Below are positions 27,669 to 36,839 of a DNA stretch of 64,000 nt, one piece after another. Source of the stretch: Shewanella jiangmenensis (GTDB lineage: Bacteria > Pseudomonadota > Gammaproteobacteria > Enterobacterales > Shewanellaceae); assembly GCF_018596335.1 (NCBI RefSeq), contig NZ_JAHEPS010000001.1, forward strand, positions 372,001 through 436,000. Reading direction: 5' to 3'. The translations under genes were made by a program, and so were the position numbers. Every line of letters starts with the position of its first letter. Position 1 is the first letter of the stretch. Below the pieces are notes generated by a model that searched no databases, was not told where the DNA came from, and saw only the letters and a program-made list of their open reading frames with translations.

Positions 27669-28766
27669 TTAATGGATCATAAAGTCCAGTCGAACCGTGC
27701 TTTCGCCCTTCACCGGCTTGCCATCTTCAAACTTAGGGGCAAATCGCCAGGCGCTCAGGGCTTCCAAAGACGCTTTTTCAAAGGCTTTGCCGCCCGCTGA
27801 TTTGAGGATTTTTGGCTCCCTGACCATCCCCATCTCATCAACGGTAAAGCTAAGCTCTGCCCAGCCACTCTTGCCCCGTTTGGCAAGCTCAATTGGATAG
27901 TCAGGCTCCTTACGAAACAGCGGCAATTGTTGCTGATTGTCATCCCAGGGCTTCATACTGCCGATGGCAATGCAGTGCTCGGTCGACTTATCCCTCTCAC
28001 CAAGCTTTTCATAGACTTGAACCAAACGACTGTGAGCGCCAAGGGCAAAGGGATGGGAATAGTTGAGCACCTTGTACTGTTCAATCACTTCAAGAAACAG
28101 CGGCTCGGCCTTGCCGTATTTGCCATTGCCCAAATAAGCACTGGCCAGCAGGTAAGTGGCTTCAAGCCTCAGCGTGCTGTTGGCCGGATGCTTGGCAGCA
28201 AGATACTCGTGGGCATCCTTGATATAGCCATACACAGTGGCGTTGTAGAACTCAGTGCTGGCCAGGCGTTTAAAAGCGTTCAAGCGGGTAATGGCGAGCA
28301 GCTCATCCTTTCCCGAATCTTCAGCAATCTCCAGCGCGCGCTGATAGGCATCCTTGGCAGTTTTGCTGTCTTGGGTCACATCACCGAGCACCATCAATGG
28401 CTCGATAAGATTGGTCGCTTCTTTGCCAAACCTGGCTTCATAACTGGCAACACTCATGCTGGCAATCTCGGCGGCGCGCTTTCGGTCAGCTTCAATATCG
28501 CCCGAATTATCGCTTCTGAGCGCCTTGGCGAGATTCAAACCCAGATTGGCATAATCCAGGCTGTCTTTGCCGAATTTGGCTTCGCCAAGTTGATAGGCAG
28601 TTTCGGCATGACTGCGGGCCTCGGCGTTGTGGCCTGCACTCCAGGCCTGCTGATAGCGGCTGAAGGCAGCGGAAAAATCATCGGCGTTGGCAAACGGGGC
28701 TAATGCGCTCAGAGCAGATGCACTCAGGGCGAGCAGCAACGGCGCAAGCTTCAATGGGGTTGTCAT
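27669..28766 (-). CDS. Exported TPR protein with TonB C-terminal domain
   Basis: The 365-residue protein starts with a cleavable-looking signal (about 1-28, ending ANA), then TPR-like helical repeats (about 30-255, e.g. AYQLGEAKFGKDSLDYANLG), then a TonB C-terminal domain (about 280-365: DYPIELAKRGKSGWAELSFT and LEALSAWRFAPKF). Unlike true TonB there is no Pro-rich spacer and no clear membrane anchor. It may be a periplasmic adaptor rather than an energy transducer; this is inference. It has its own promoter and a terminator shared with lldG. Confidence 0.82.
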   Translation of the reverse strand: MTTPLKLAPLLLALSASALSALAPFANADDFSAAFSRYQQAWSAGHNAEARSHAETAYQLGEAKFGKDSLDYANLGLNLAKALRSDNSGDIEADRKRAAEIASMSVASYEARFGKEATNLIEPLMVLGDVTQDSKTAKDAYQRALEIAEDSGKDELLAITRLNAFKRLASTEFYNATVYGYIKDAHEYLAAKHPANSTLRLEATYLLASAYLGNGKYGKAEPLFLEVIEQYKVLNYSHPFALGAHSRLVQVYEKLGERDKSTEHCIAIGSMKPWDDNQQQLPLFRKEPDYPIELAKRGKSGWAELSFTVDEMGMVREPKILKSAGGKAFEKASLEALSAWRFAPKFEDGKPVKGESTVRLDFMIH

Positions 28767-28837
28767 TATAGTAATGTCCTTATCGTCATGACTTTAAGTT
28801 ATGTTTACCTTGTTGGGCACAGCTCAAAAATGAGGCA

Positions 28838-28865
28838 AATATAACAAATTGACAACAACTTACAA
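28838..28865 (-). promoter_or_regulatory. Probable sigma-70 promoter of the TonB-C/TPR gene
   Basis: On the minus strand TTGTAA is followed after 16 bases by TATATT. Transcription would start about 60-65 bases before the ATG. Confidence 0.5.
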
Positions 28866-28893
28866 GCGCTTTCAAACAGCTACAGTAAGCGGC

Positions 28894-30246
28894 CTATTTA
28901 GCGGCGATATTACTCAATTGCCGGTCAATTTTTGCCATCTGCCACAGCATCCACAGTGTCAGGCAGCCGCTGACAGTAGCAAGCGACACCCACACCCCCG
29001 GCACGCCAAAGGCCCAGGCAAAGCTGTAAATCACCAGACCAATCAGCACCAGTTTGGTACCGGTGAGGATGGAGGCCTCTTTTGGCCGGTTAATGGCCTG
29101 GAAGAAACTGGCGCCCACCAAAATCATGCCTTCAAAAGGCAGTCCCCAGAAATACAGCCGCATGCCTTCAATGGCAACCGGGCTTAAGGCCGGATTATCA
29201 CCGGCAAAAATAAACACCGCCCACTCGGGCTTGCCGTAAATAAATATCAGCCCAAGCCCTGCCATCAGCAGAGTCACCATCATAGCAAGCCGGCGAATTT
29301 TACGTACCCGGTCAAAGCGTCCGGCGCCGGCGTTAAAACTGAGCACCGGCTGCGAGCCAAGGGCTATGCCTTCAAAAATGAGATAGAAAAACGCCTCGGT
29401 GTAACTCACCACGCCGTAGGCGGCTACATGCAGCGGGGTACCAACCCACAAAAGCGCCGTGTTGTGCAGCGTCAGCACTATAGATAAATAGAGGTTCATC
29501 AACAGGCTTGGCAGGCCAACCCGGGCGATATTAAGGCAGTTATCCAGGGTAAGGCGCATTTGCGCAAGGCTTATCCGAAGCTGAGTCCGGGGCGAGAAAA
29601 AATGCTGCAGACACAAAAGCCCGGTCACGGCCTGAGAGAGCATGGTGGCGATGGATGCACCGGCCAGGCCATAGTTCCACACCACGATAAAAAGGTAATC
29701 CAGCACAGTATTAATCACACCGCCGGCAATCAGTACCCAGGTCACAAAGGCAGGGCGACCGTCGTTACGCAGCAGTGTGGTAAAGGCCATGGAAATCAGC
29801 GGGAAAATACACAGGGCAAAGTACCAGAACAGGTACTCATGGGCGCTTTCAAGCACCTCGCCTTCTGCGCCAAGCCAGATAAGGATATGCCGCGAGCTTA
29901 AGGAACCAACAACCGTAAAAAACAGCGCCGCCAGCAAAATAAGCGTAAATGCGTTGCCAAGAAGCTGCCGCGCCTTATCGGTTTTTCCCTCTCCAAGGCG
30001 AATCGACATCAGCGCACCGGCGCCCATACCAATCATGGCACCGACAGCGTAAAGCACAGCCCCTACCGGGTAAGCCAGCATAATGCCCGCAAGCCCGGTT
30101 TCACCTAAAAAGTGGCCAACAAACATGCCATCAATGGTGACATACACCCCAGTAACCAGCATGGAGGCCACTGTGGGCAGGGTATAGCGCCAAAAGAGGC
30201 GCGAGACGGGGGCCTGCAGCAGGTCTTGGGTATGGCTATGGCTCAT
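28894..30246 (-). CDS. MATE family multidrug efflux transporter
   Basis: The 450-residue protein has 12 predicted membrane helices in two related halves and the MATE fold: LFWRYTLPTVASMLVTGVYV at the start and ALGSQPVLSFNAGAGRFDRV in the second half. It should export cationic or organic compounds using a Na+ or H+ gradient. The substrate cannot be told. Upstream of the ATG is an AT-rich leader with no strong ribosome binding site. It is 170 bases downstream of the CobW-type gene on the same strand. Confidence 0.92.
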   Translation of the reverse strand: MSHSHTQDLLQAPVSRLFWRYTLPTVASMLVTGVYVTIDGMFVGHFLGETGLAGIMLAYPVGAVLYAVGAMIGMGAGALMSIRLGEGKTDKARQLLGNAFTLILLAALFFTVVGSLSSRHILIWLGAEGEVLESAHEYLFWYFALCIFPLISMAFTTLLRNDGRPAFVTWVLIAGGVINTVLDYLFIVVWNYGLAGASIATMLSQAVTGLLCLQHFFSPRTQLRISLAQMRLTLDNCLNIARVGLPSLLMNLYLSIVLTLHNTALLWVGTPLHVAAYGVVSYTEAFFYLIFEGIALGSQPVLSFNAGAGRFDRVRKIRRLAMMVTLLMAGLGLIFIYGKPEWAVFIFAGDNPALSPVAIEGMRLYFWGLPFEGMILVGASFFQAINRPKEASILTGTKLVLIGLVIYSFAWAFGVPGVWVSLATVSGCLTLWMLWQMAKIDRQLSNIAAK

Positions 30247-30416
30247 GTTTTATATTCTGTTTTTATGATTTATATTTTTTACAGCAAAAAACGATTGTAA
30301 CGGATGAAACCTTAAATCCGCCAGCAATTTGGCTGATACCGGCTATGTCGTCTCGTTTCAGCCTTCACGCGCCCACGCCAAGGCTATCAGCGCCAAGTAT
30401 CGGCAATCATTGAGAG

Positions 30417-31544
30417 TCAGCGGCCGCCATCAGTTGCTGCAGTCAGTTGCCGCTCAAGCGCGTCCCAGTCAAGCGGGGTGCGGCTGATAAACTCGATGCG
30501 TGAATCCATCGCATCATCAAGCTCACTGAGGCTTAGCGTCTCCTCGAGCCGGTTTATCGCCAAAATGCCATCGGCGGTTATCATCACGGCTTTCAGGCGA
30601 AGTGTGGGCGTAGCGTCACAAACGGCCAGCAGCGCATCAAAATCAAAACGCCAATCGGGTGAAAAACACCAGCCACAGGAAAAAAAGCCATCACTTTCAT
30701 GGGTTTTACGACTAAAGCCCTGCTCGTTAAAATCCATTACTTCATCGGCTGTATCCGGCGCATCAAACAGGCTGCGTGCCATCTTTAAGCCAATCGGACG
30801 GACGGGCTGTGCCTGAGTTACGTGAGTTACCTGAGTTGCGTGAGTTACCTGAGCTGCTTGAATCGCCCCGACGCCGCGAATTGCTGGTGCTGGTGCAGAT
30901 GCGTTCTGCATCTTTGCACCACGTTTTTTAGCAGGCGGCGTGGACAATGCTCGCAGCAGCGGCTCGCCGAGTTCATTGGCAGTGCTGTGGGGCAGAACAA
31001 GGGCATCACTGCCAAGGCCGTCAAGGTAGGCCTTAAGGTTTGAGAGCGCCATGTCATCGTAGCAATCGGCCTTGCTCGCCAGCACCAGATCGGCCACCAG
31101 CAGCTGCTGATTAAAAAGCTCATGCCCGGTGTAGCGGCTGTCGTTAAGATTTCGGGGGTCTACCAGACACACAGTGGCGTGCACCTTGAGTACATCGCGG
31201 TATTCATCGTTTTGCAGCGCCGCTAAAATCTTGTCCGGATGGCCAAGTCCGGTCGGTTCAATCAAGAGTCGATGCGGCTTTGCCTTTCGAAGCAACTGGG
31301 CAATTGCCACCTGGGTTGGCACACCGGCAGCGCAGCAAAGGCAGCCGCCCGGCACTTCACGAATGCTGACACCGTCGGCCTGGCCAAGCAGCGCGCCATC
31401 AAGACCTATTTCGCCGAACTCATTGACCAGCACGGCCCAACGTTCACCCTCGGGCTTTTGTTCAAGCAAACGTTTGATAAAACTGGTTTTACCTGAACCC
31501 AAAAAGCCGGTGATAAGATTCACCGGAATATTTGCCAGCAGCAT
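30417..31544 (-). CDS. CobW/COG0523 family metal-chaperone GTPase
   Basis: The 375-residue protein has the Walker A GFLGSGKT at residues 13-20, the signature metal-binding CxCC at 68-71 (GGCLCC), EPTGLGHP, and a C-terminal CobW_C domain (about 270-365). COG0523 GTPases deliver Zn2+ or other metals to client proteins; this subgroup cannot be assigned. A linker at about 195-250 includes a Gln-Val-Thr-His repeat encoded by a 9-bp tandem array. AAGGAG sits 6 bases before the ATG. Confidence 0.88.
   Translation of the reverse strand: MLLANIPVNLITGFLGSGKTSFIKRLLEQKPEGERWAVLVNEFGEIGLDGALLGQADGVSIREVPGGCLCCAAGVPTQVAIAQLLRKAKPHRLLIEPTGLGHPDKILAALQNDEYRDVLKVHATVCLVDPRNLNDSRYTGHELFNQQLLVADLVLASKADCYDDMALSNLKAYLDGLGSDALVLPHSTANELGEPLLRALSTPPAKKRGAKMQNASAPAPAIRGVGAIQAAQVTHATQVTHVTQAQPVRPIGLKMARSLFDAPDTADEVMDFNEQGFSRKTHESDGFFSCGWCFSPDWRFDFDALLAVCDATPTLRLKAVMITADGILAINRLEETLSLSELDDAMDSRIEFISRTPLDWDALERQLTAATDGGR
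30813..30866 (-). repeat. 9-bp tandem repeat in the linker of the CobW-type gene
   Basis: Six consecutive 9-base units can be read on the plus strand, such as CTGAGTTAC, GTGAGTTAC, CTGAGTTGC and GTGAGTTAC. They encode the repeated tripeptides of a Gln/Val/Thr/His-rich linker. The frame is kept. Confidence 0.85.
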
Positions 31545-31689
31545 TCGGTACTCCTTGCTCCGAAAAAGGTTTGATGCCCCAAAACGCTTCGATAATCACG
31601 GGCTGCCAGATGGCCTGAGACTCTGGTTTAGCCAAAAGGCTTTAGGTCTAAAATCATCCAGCCTCATAAGGCCTGAGGCCTCTACTCCA

Positions 31690-33045
31690 TCATTTGGACT
31701 TATTGTTGCCCTGGGGCTTTCGCGCCGACGAAAATGGCTTTTTAGCCGCCCGGTTTGCGTTTGCCCCTTTGGCGCCGGGGTGGTGAGAGTTGCTGCTAGT
31801 ACCTTTTCCGGCACCGGATTTGCCAGCACCAGATTTGCCAGCAGCAGATTTACCTGTGCCGGTACGGCGAAACGGCTTGGCTGGCGCCGCATCGCGATAG
31901 CGCTCCGGCAACGGGTCTTTGGGGCCGTAGCCTGCAGGCGTTACCGCCTCCGGCAAATCCGGGCAGAGCGTTTTAAGCAGCGCCAGCGACGCCCTGTCAT
32001 CGCGCTCAAGCACCACAATCGCATGCCCCTCGCGGCCCGCACGGGCGCTGCGGCCAAGGCGATGCAGTATATCTTCTTCGCTGTGTGGCATACCAAGGCT
32101 TATCACCACAGGCAGATTGGCAATATCAAGCCCACGGGCGGCCACATCGGTGGCGACCATCAGTCGCAGATTGCCTTCTTTGAATTCATCCAGCGCCCGG
32201 CGCCGTGCGCCCTGGGTTTTATTGCCGTGAAACGCGCCGCAGCGCAAGCCGTCAAGCTTAAGCTCCTTCACCAGCGCATCCACCCCTTCGCGGGTGGGCA
32301 CAAACACCAGTGCCTGCTGATAATTGCGCTTGCCAACAAGCTCCGCAAGCCACTCGGCCCAGCGGCGACGGTCGAGATGAATAAGCTCAAGGGTGAGCGA
32401 GTCAGGGGTTTCGCCGGTTTGTTTGGCCTCAATGGTCAGTGGCGTGCGCAGCCAGCGCGCCGCAAGCTGCTGTTCTTTCTCGGCAAAACTGGCTGAAAAC
32501 AGCGCGCTCTGATGCTCGCCAAGGCGGGTACGGATGCGGCTGATATCCGGCGCAAACCCCATATCCAGCATGCGGTCTGCCTCATCGAGCACCAGATGCC
32601 GCACGCCATCGAGTGACAAACCAAAATGGCTGATTAAATCCCACAATCTGCCCGGCGTTGCCACCAGCACATCAACACCGCGCTCAAGCGCGCGCACCTG
32701 ATTGCGGATATTCACTCCGCCATAAACCGCGAGGCTCACAAGATCTAGCCCTTCACTGTAGCGAATGATGCTGCCGGCCACCTGCTCGGCAAGCTCGCGG
32801 GTCGGCACCAGCACCAGCGCGCGCACCTGCTTTTGTACATCAGATTCACGTTCAGCCAGCAGCTGAATGATGGGCAGCGCAAACGCCGCCGTCTTGCCAC
32901 TGCCTGTCTGGGCGATGGCGAGCACATCACGCCCCTCAAGCAGCGCCGGAATGGCGCGGGTTTGAATGTCGGTCGGCTCACGGTAGCCAAGCCCGGTCGC
33001 GGTGGTGACCAGGGTGTGATTCAGGCCAAGGGATGAAAAAGCCAT
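31690..33045 (-). CDS. DEAD-box RNA helicase, RhlE-like
   Basis: The 451-residue protein has all helicase motifs: Q motif region, motif I AQTGSGKT (45-52), Ia PTRELAEQ, II DEAD (154-157), III SAS, V TDVAARGLDI and VI HRLGRSAR. The C-terminal tail (about 375-451) is basic and Lys/Gly/Ala-rich with a GKSGA repeat. It unwinds RNA duplexes, probably in ribosome assembly or RNA decay; RhlE is the nearest family. Start taken at ATG 33045 with GAGG close upstream; the longer frame adds 21 unsupported residues. Confidence 0.93.
   Translation of the reverse strand: MAFSSLGLNHTLVTTATGLGYREPTDIQTRAIPALLEGRDVLAIAQTGSGKTAAFALPIIQLLAERESDVQKQVRALVLVPTRELAEQVAGSIIRYSEGLDLVSLAVYGGVNIRNQVRALERGVDVLVATPGRLWDLISHFGLSLDGVRHLVLDEADRMLDMGFAPDISRIRTRLGEHQSALFSASFAEKEQQLAARWLRTPLTIEAKQTGETPDSLTLELIHLDRRRWAEWLAELVGKRNYQQALVFVPTREGVDALVKELKLDGLRCGAFHGNKTQGARRRALDEFKEGNLRLMVATDVAARGLDIANLPVVISLGMPHSEEDILHRLGRSARAGREGHAIVVLERDDRASLALLKTLCPDLPEAVTPAGYGPKDPLPERYRDAAPAKPFRRTGTGKSAAGKSGAGKSGAGKGTSSNSHHPGAKGANANRAAKKPFSSARKPQGNNKSK
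31808..31852 (-). repeat. 15-bp tandem repeat in the helicase tail
   Basis: Three 15-base units (such as CCAGCACCAGATTTG) encode repeated GKSGA-like pentapeptides in the basic tail. Confidence 0.75.
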
Positions 33046-33159
33046 GAAGCCTCGCAGGTGATAATGGGTTAAAAAGGCAGGCGACGGGGTAAGAACCGCT
33101 GTCACCACAAGGAGCTGGCATAAATAGAGCGCACTATACCAATGCGCTGTCGGATTTTA

Positions 33160-33201
33160 TCAGTCAGTCTGCATCAGTCAGTTTCTATCTGTCCGCTTCT
33201 G
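33160..33201. repeat. Weak 14-bp tandem repeat, 3 units
   Basis: TCAGTCAGTCTGCA and TCAGTCAGTTTCTA are adjacent copies, followed by a more diverged third unit. They lie upstream of the helicase gene. Confidence 0.45.
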
Positions 33202-33318
33202 TCGGCTTCCAAAACGCTCAACTGACTGGGCTGACAGATAGTATGAAGATGCACAGCCAGGGAGGCGGCAGTATAGTCATCCCCATTCAAACTGCAAAGC
33301 GCAGTGTGTATTGCCGGA

Positions 33319-36300
33319 TTACTCTGTGCCTTTGGTGCCTGCGGCAAGCCAGTTGTCTGTCACAGCCTCGGTGTCTGTCAAAGACTCCGTTTCTCTAACA
33401 TCATGGTCTCGAATATCTTGGTTCTTAACCTGCTGGCCAGCGACATCCGTGCCGGCAAGGTACTGCCCCTCAAAGTCAGCGGCGCTCAGTGGTTTTGAGT
33501 AAAGGTAACCCTGACCGTAATCACAGCCCATGGCAAGCAGCAAATCCCGCTGGCCCGCCGTTTCCACCCCTTCGGCAATCACCTGCATGCCCAGTTTATG
33601 GGCCATCACAATAATGGCTTCGCACAGGGTATGGTCACTGCTGTCATGCTCTAGATTTCGGGTAAAGGACTGATCGATTTTAAGATAATCGATATCGAAT
33701 TTTTTAAGGTACGCCAGCGACGAGTAGCCGGTACCAAAGTCATCCAGCGACACCTGAATACCGGCGTCGCGATAAGCCAACAGCTTTTCGGACACCCCGC
33801 TTGAAGCATCGAGCAGCAGCCCTTCGGTGATTTCGATGCAGATGCCGCCTGCGGTCAAATCAAGCTCCTTAAGCAGCCCCACCCAGCGCTCGAAGTTTTC
33901 ACCTTCATCGCGAAACTGCACCGGCGACTTGTTAACGCTGAGCTGTATCGGCTTGCCGTACTTTCGTTGCCAGTCGCGGCTCTGGCGGGCGGCATTTTCA
34001 AACACCCAGGTACCGATTTCGAGAATAAGCCCTGTGTCTTCTGCCACCGGAATAAATTCCGCCGGCGACACAAAACCCCGCTCGCTGTGGTGCCAGCGCA
34101 GCAATGCCTCGGCCTTGTGCACTTCGCCGCTCGCCATATGGACTATGGGCTGAAAATTAAGGCTGAACTGCTGTTTCTCCACCGCCAAACGCAAATCCTG
34201 AATAAGCCGCATCCGGTAGCGGGCATATTCCTGCATTGAGGGGGTGAAGTAATTGAAGCGATTGCGGCCCTGCTCTTTGGCCGCATACATGGCCTGATCG
34301 GCATGTTTGAGCAGTGCCTCGCGGCTCGATGCATCATCAGGGAACAGGGTAATGCCGATACTGACACTGATATACGCCGTATCCTGCCCAAGTAAAAAAG
34401 GCTCGGCCACGGATTTCAGGATCTTACTCGCAACCCGCTCAACGCCCTGCGGGTCGTGGATATCGCGGATCATCACAGTGAACTCATCGCCGCCAAGGCG
34501 CGCCACCACGTCCGACTCGCGCACGCAGGCGCGAATGCGCCCGGCGCATTCCACCAGCAGTTTGTCGCCCATGTCGTGGCCCAGGGTATCGTTAACTTCT
34601 TTAAAAAAGTCCAGGTCGAGGAACATCAGCGCAAAATGGGTTTGCTGGCGCTCTGCAAGTGCTATCTCTTTATCCAGATAATCGAGCAGCATCCGCCGGT
34701 TGGGTAAGCCGGTGAGCGGGTCATAGTTGGCCTGCTGCCAAATCAGCTGCTCCTGCGCCTTTTTCTCGGTGATATCCGAAAACAGCGCAACCCGCCGATA
34801 GGGCCGCCTGTGGCTGTCGTAAATGGTATTCACCGTGAGCCACACCAGATACTCATCACCATTTTTGCGCTGCTGCCACATCTCGCCCTGCCAGCGGCCG
34901 GTGGTGATGAGCGCAAGATTCATTTCACGGAAAAAATGCTCTGGGTTGCGCTCGTAATGAAACAGGGTGATGGACTGCCCCAACACCTCATCTTCACTGT
35001 ATCCTGTGATTTCGCAAAAGGCGGCATTGATGGTGATAATATTGCCCTTATCGTCCATCACGCTCATGGCTTCGGTCGAGGTGTTGTACACAGAAGCTGC
35101 GAGCTCCAGCTGCTCCTGATTGCGCCGCGCATCTGTGATATCCATGTGGATGCCGCACATCCTCAGCGCCTTGCCGTTTTCATCCCGCAGCATCACCCGG
35201 CCCGTGTCACGTATCCAGCGGGTCTGGCCGTCTTTGGCGCAAATACGGTACTCGAGGTGATGATTGGCCGTATGGCCGTTTAAGTGCAAATCGAGGGAGC
35301 GCAGCAGTTTAAGGCGGTCATCTGTATGCACCGAATCGACCCAAATACGGTTATTGTCCATCATCTCGGTCATGGATACGCCGAGCATCTGGGCGCAGCG
35401 CTCGTTACGCACCACAATATCTGACTTCAAATCCCAGTCCCAAAAGCCCAGCTCCGCCGACGCAAGCACCAGTGACAGCTGCTCGCGACTGGCCCTGAGC
35501 CTGAGTTCAGACATGGTCTGATCGCTGATATCCATAAAACCGGCTATCACCAGCTGCACCTTGCCGCTGCTGCGCTTACAGGCCACGGTCATATGGGTGT
35601 GAACCAGGCTGCCATCTTTGGCATAAAAACGTTTGTTGATTTCGTACTGATCTATCTCACCCGCCAACATACGGGTGAAAAACGCCAAATCCCGTTCCAG
35701 ATCATCGGCATGGGACATATGCTCCCAGCTGAGGCCAAGGAGTTCCTTTTCGGTGTATTTGAGCATCTGACACAGGCGCGGGTTGACCTTAATCCAGCGC
35801 TTGTCCACCGAGGTGATGGCAATGCCAATGTTGCCTACGTTGAACTGCGAGCGAAACAGAAAGTCATCCTGCAGCTTGATTTTGTCATCACGCTCCAGCC
35901 AGAGCCGGCGCGACAACATCAAGCCAAGCAGCAAGGTGAGCGGCGGACAAATAATAACAACAGGCCAAAAAATTGCGTCCAGAAACGCCAGTGCCACTTT
36001 AAGCGGCATCAGCAACATGCAAAAAAGCATCACAAGATGGACCAAAAACCCCATCAGCAGCAGTTGCCAGCCCTTGATATCGGCAAGTTTATCGCGAAAC
36101 CAGTAGCGCAGCATGATGCCGATACCGCCACTTAAGGCGATGCCGAGCATGCCGGCAAACATCGCCTGACCGCCAATGCTGTAGCGATAAGCTGCGGTCA
36201 TGGCCGCAGCAACCATAGTCGGAATAGCGCCAAAATAGAGGCCGCTGATACTGAGGAGCACGCCGCGGGTATCGAAGTAAATCCCTTCGCTGAATTCGTA

Positions 36301-36471
36301 CGGCAACGACATAATAGTCAGGCCAATCAGGCCTATAACGAGACCAAGCGCGCCCCGCCACAGCCCAAGAAATTGTTGCTGCTTAAACCAGGGTATGGCG
36401 TCGTAAATAAATACCAGCGCCAATAACAGCGCGGCATTGACCACCAAGGGGAACAGAATCGCCTGATCCAT
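33319..36471 (-). CDS. Membrane GGDEF/EAL protein with 5TMR sensor and three PAS domains
   Basis: The 1050-residue protein has an N-terminal membrane domain (about 1-205) resembling the LytS-type 5TMR module (RGVLLSISGLYFGAIPTMVA), three PAS/PAC domains (about 210-585), a GGDEF domain (about 595-760) and an EAL domain (about 770-1015). GGDEF is intact and preceded by the RxxD inhibitory site (RESDVVARLGGDEF). EAL is intact as EALLRW, with DDFGTGYSSLAYL. It could both make and degrade cyclic di-GMP. It lies downstream of glgA with a 360-base gap on the same strand. Confidence 0.92.
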   Translation of the reverse strand: MDQAILFPLVVNAALLLALVFIYDAIPWFKQQQFLGLWRGALGLVIGLIGLTIMSLPYEFSEGIYFDTRGVLLSISGLYFGAIPTMVAAAMTAAYRYSIGGQAMFAGMLGIALSGGIGIMLRYWFRDKLADIKGWQLLLMGFLVHLVMLFCMLLMPLKVALAFLDAIFWPVVIICPPLTLLLGLMLSRRLWLERDDKIKLQDDFLFRSQFNVGNIGIAITSVDKRWIKVNPRLCQMLKYTEKELLGLSWEHMSHADDLERDLAFFTRMLAGEIDQYEINKRFYAKDGSLVHTHMTVACKRSSGKVQLVIAGFMDISDQTMSELRLRASREQLSLVLASAELGFWDWDLKSDIVVRNERCAQMLGVSMTEMMDNNRIWVDSVHTDDRLKLLRSLDLHLNGHTANHHLEYRICAKDGQTRWIRDTGRVMLRDENGKALRMCGIHMDITDARRNQEQLELAASVYNTSTEAMSVMDDKGNIITINAAFCEITGYSEDEVLGQSITLFHYERNPEHFFREMNLALITTGRWQGEMWQQRKNGDEYLVWLTVNTIYDSHRRPYRRVALFSDITEKKAQEQLIWQQANYDPLTGLPNRRMLLDYLDKEIALAERQQTHFALMFLDLDFFKEVNDTLGHDMGDKLLVECAGRIRACVRESDVVARLGGDEFTVMIRDIHDPQGVERVASKILKSVAEPFLLGQDTAYISVSIGITLFPDDASSREALLKHADQAMYAAKEQGRNRFNYFTPSMQEYARYRMRLIQDLRLAVEKQQFSLNFQPIVHMASGEVHKAEALLRWHHSERGFVSPAEFIPVAEDTGLILEIGTWVFENAARQSRDWQRKYGKPIQLSVNKSPVQFRDEGENFERWVGLLKELDLTAGGICIEITEGLLLDASSGVSEKLLAYRDAGIQVSLDDFGTGYSSLAYLKKFDIDYLKIDQSFTRNLEHDSSDHTLCEAIIVMAHKLGMQVIAEGVETAGQRDLLLAMGCDYGQGYLYSKPLSAADFEGQYLAGTDVAGQQVKNQDIRDHDVRETESLTDTEAVTDNWLAAGTKGTE

Positions 36472-36831
36472 GCTTTGCCTTCAATCTCCCGGGTTGACTG
36501 TGGGTGCCAAAGCGCAGCCGCTTTACCCCAAGCCACCCGTGCAGCTCGGGGTAAAGATGTTGATCTTGAGAGAATTGTAGCAGAAGGCGAGCGACATCAA
36601 ACACCTGGCGCAATGGCTTTTCATGCAAACGTGGCAGACTGTCAAAAATCACGCTGTGGATCTCAGTCTGGCCAGGATTAATCTTACCCTACCCATACCC
36701 TGCCCATACCCTGCCCTGCGCATTCCCTGCTTAGACGCCTGGCTTTAGGACTAACAGGCAGTCAAAACTAGATACACAGAAATCGCCATCCAAGCCTATG
36801 CCATCCAAGCTATGCCATCGAAGCTATACCA
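36472..36831 (-). other. Gene-free region between glgA and the GGDEF/EAL gene
   Basis: The 360 bases hold a hairpin at 36521-36556 (CTTTACCCC with its complement and an 18-base loop), an 11-bp-period C-rich repeat and a 14-bp tandem repeat that runs into the glgA stop. No standard terminator with a T-run is seen, so some read-through from the glycogen operon is possible. Confidence 0.6.
36683..36726. repeat. 11-bp tandem repeat, C-rich
   Basis: Units CTTACCCTACC, CATACCCTGCC, CATACCCTGCC and CTGCGCATTCC follow in register; the second and third are identical. Confidence 0.7.
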
Positions 36832-36839
36832 TCAAAGAT
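36784..36839. repeat. 14-bp tandem repeat ending in the glgA stop codon
   Basis: Four units follow in register: CGCCATCCAAGCCT, ATGCCATCCAAGCT, ATGCCATCGAAGCT and ATACCATCAAAGAT. The last covers the final glgA codons and its TGA stop. Confidence 0.82.

Noticed and set aside
31174..32496. Long open frame (440 codons) on the plus strand opposite the CobW-type and helicase genes
   Set aside because: It crosses the boundary of two real genes on the other strand and has no family features.
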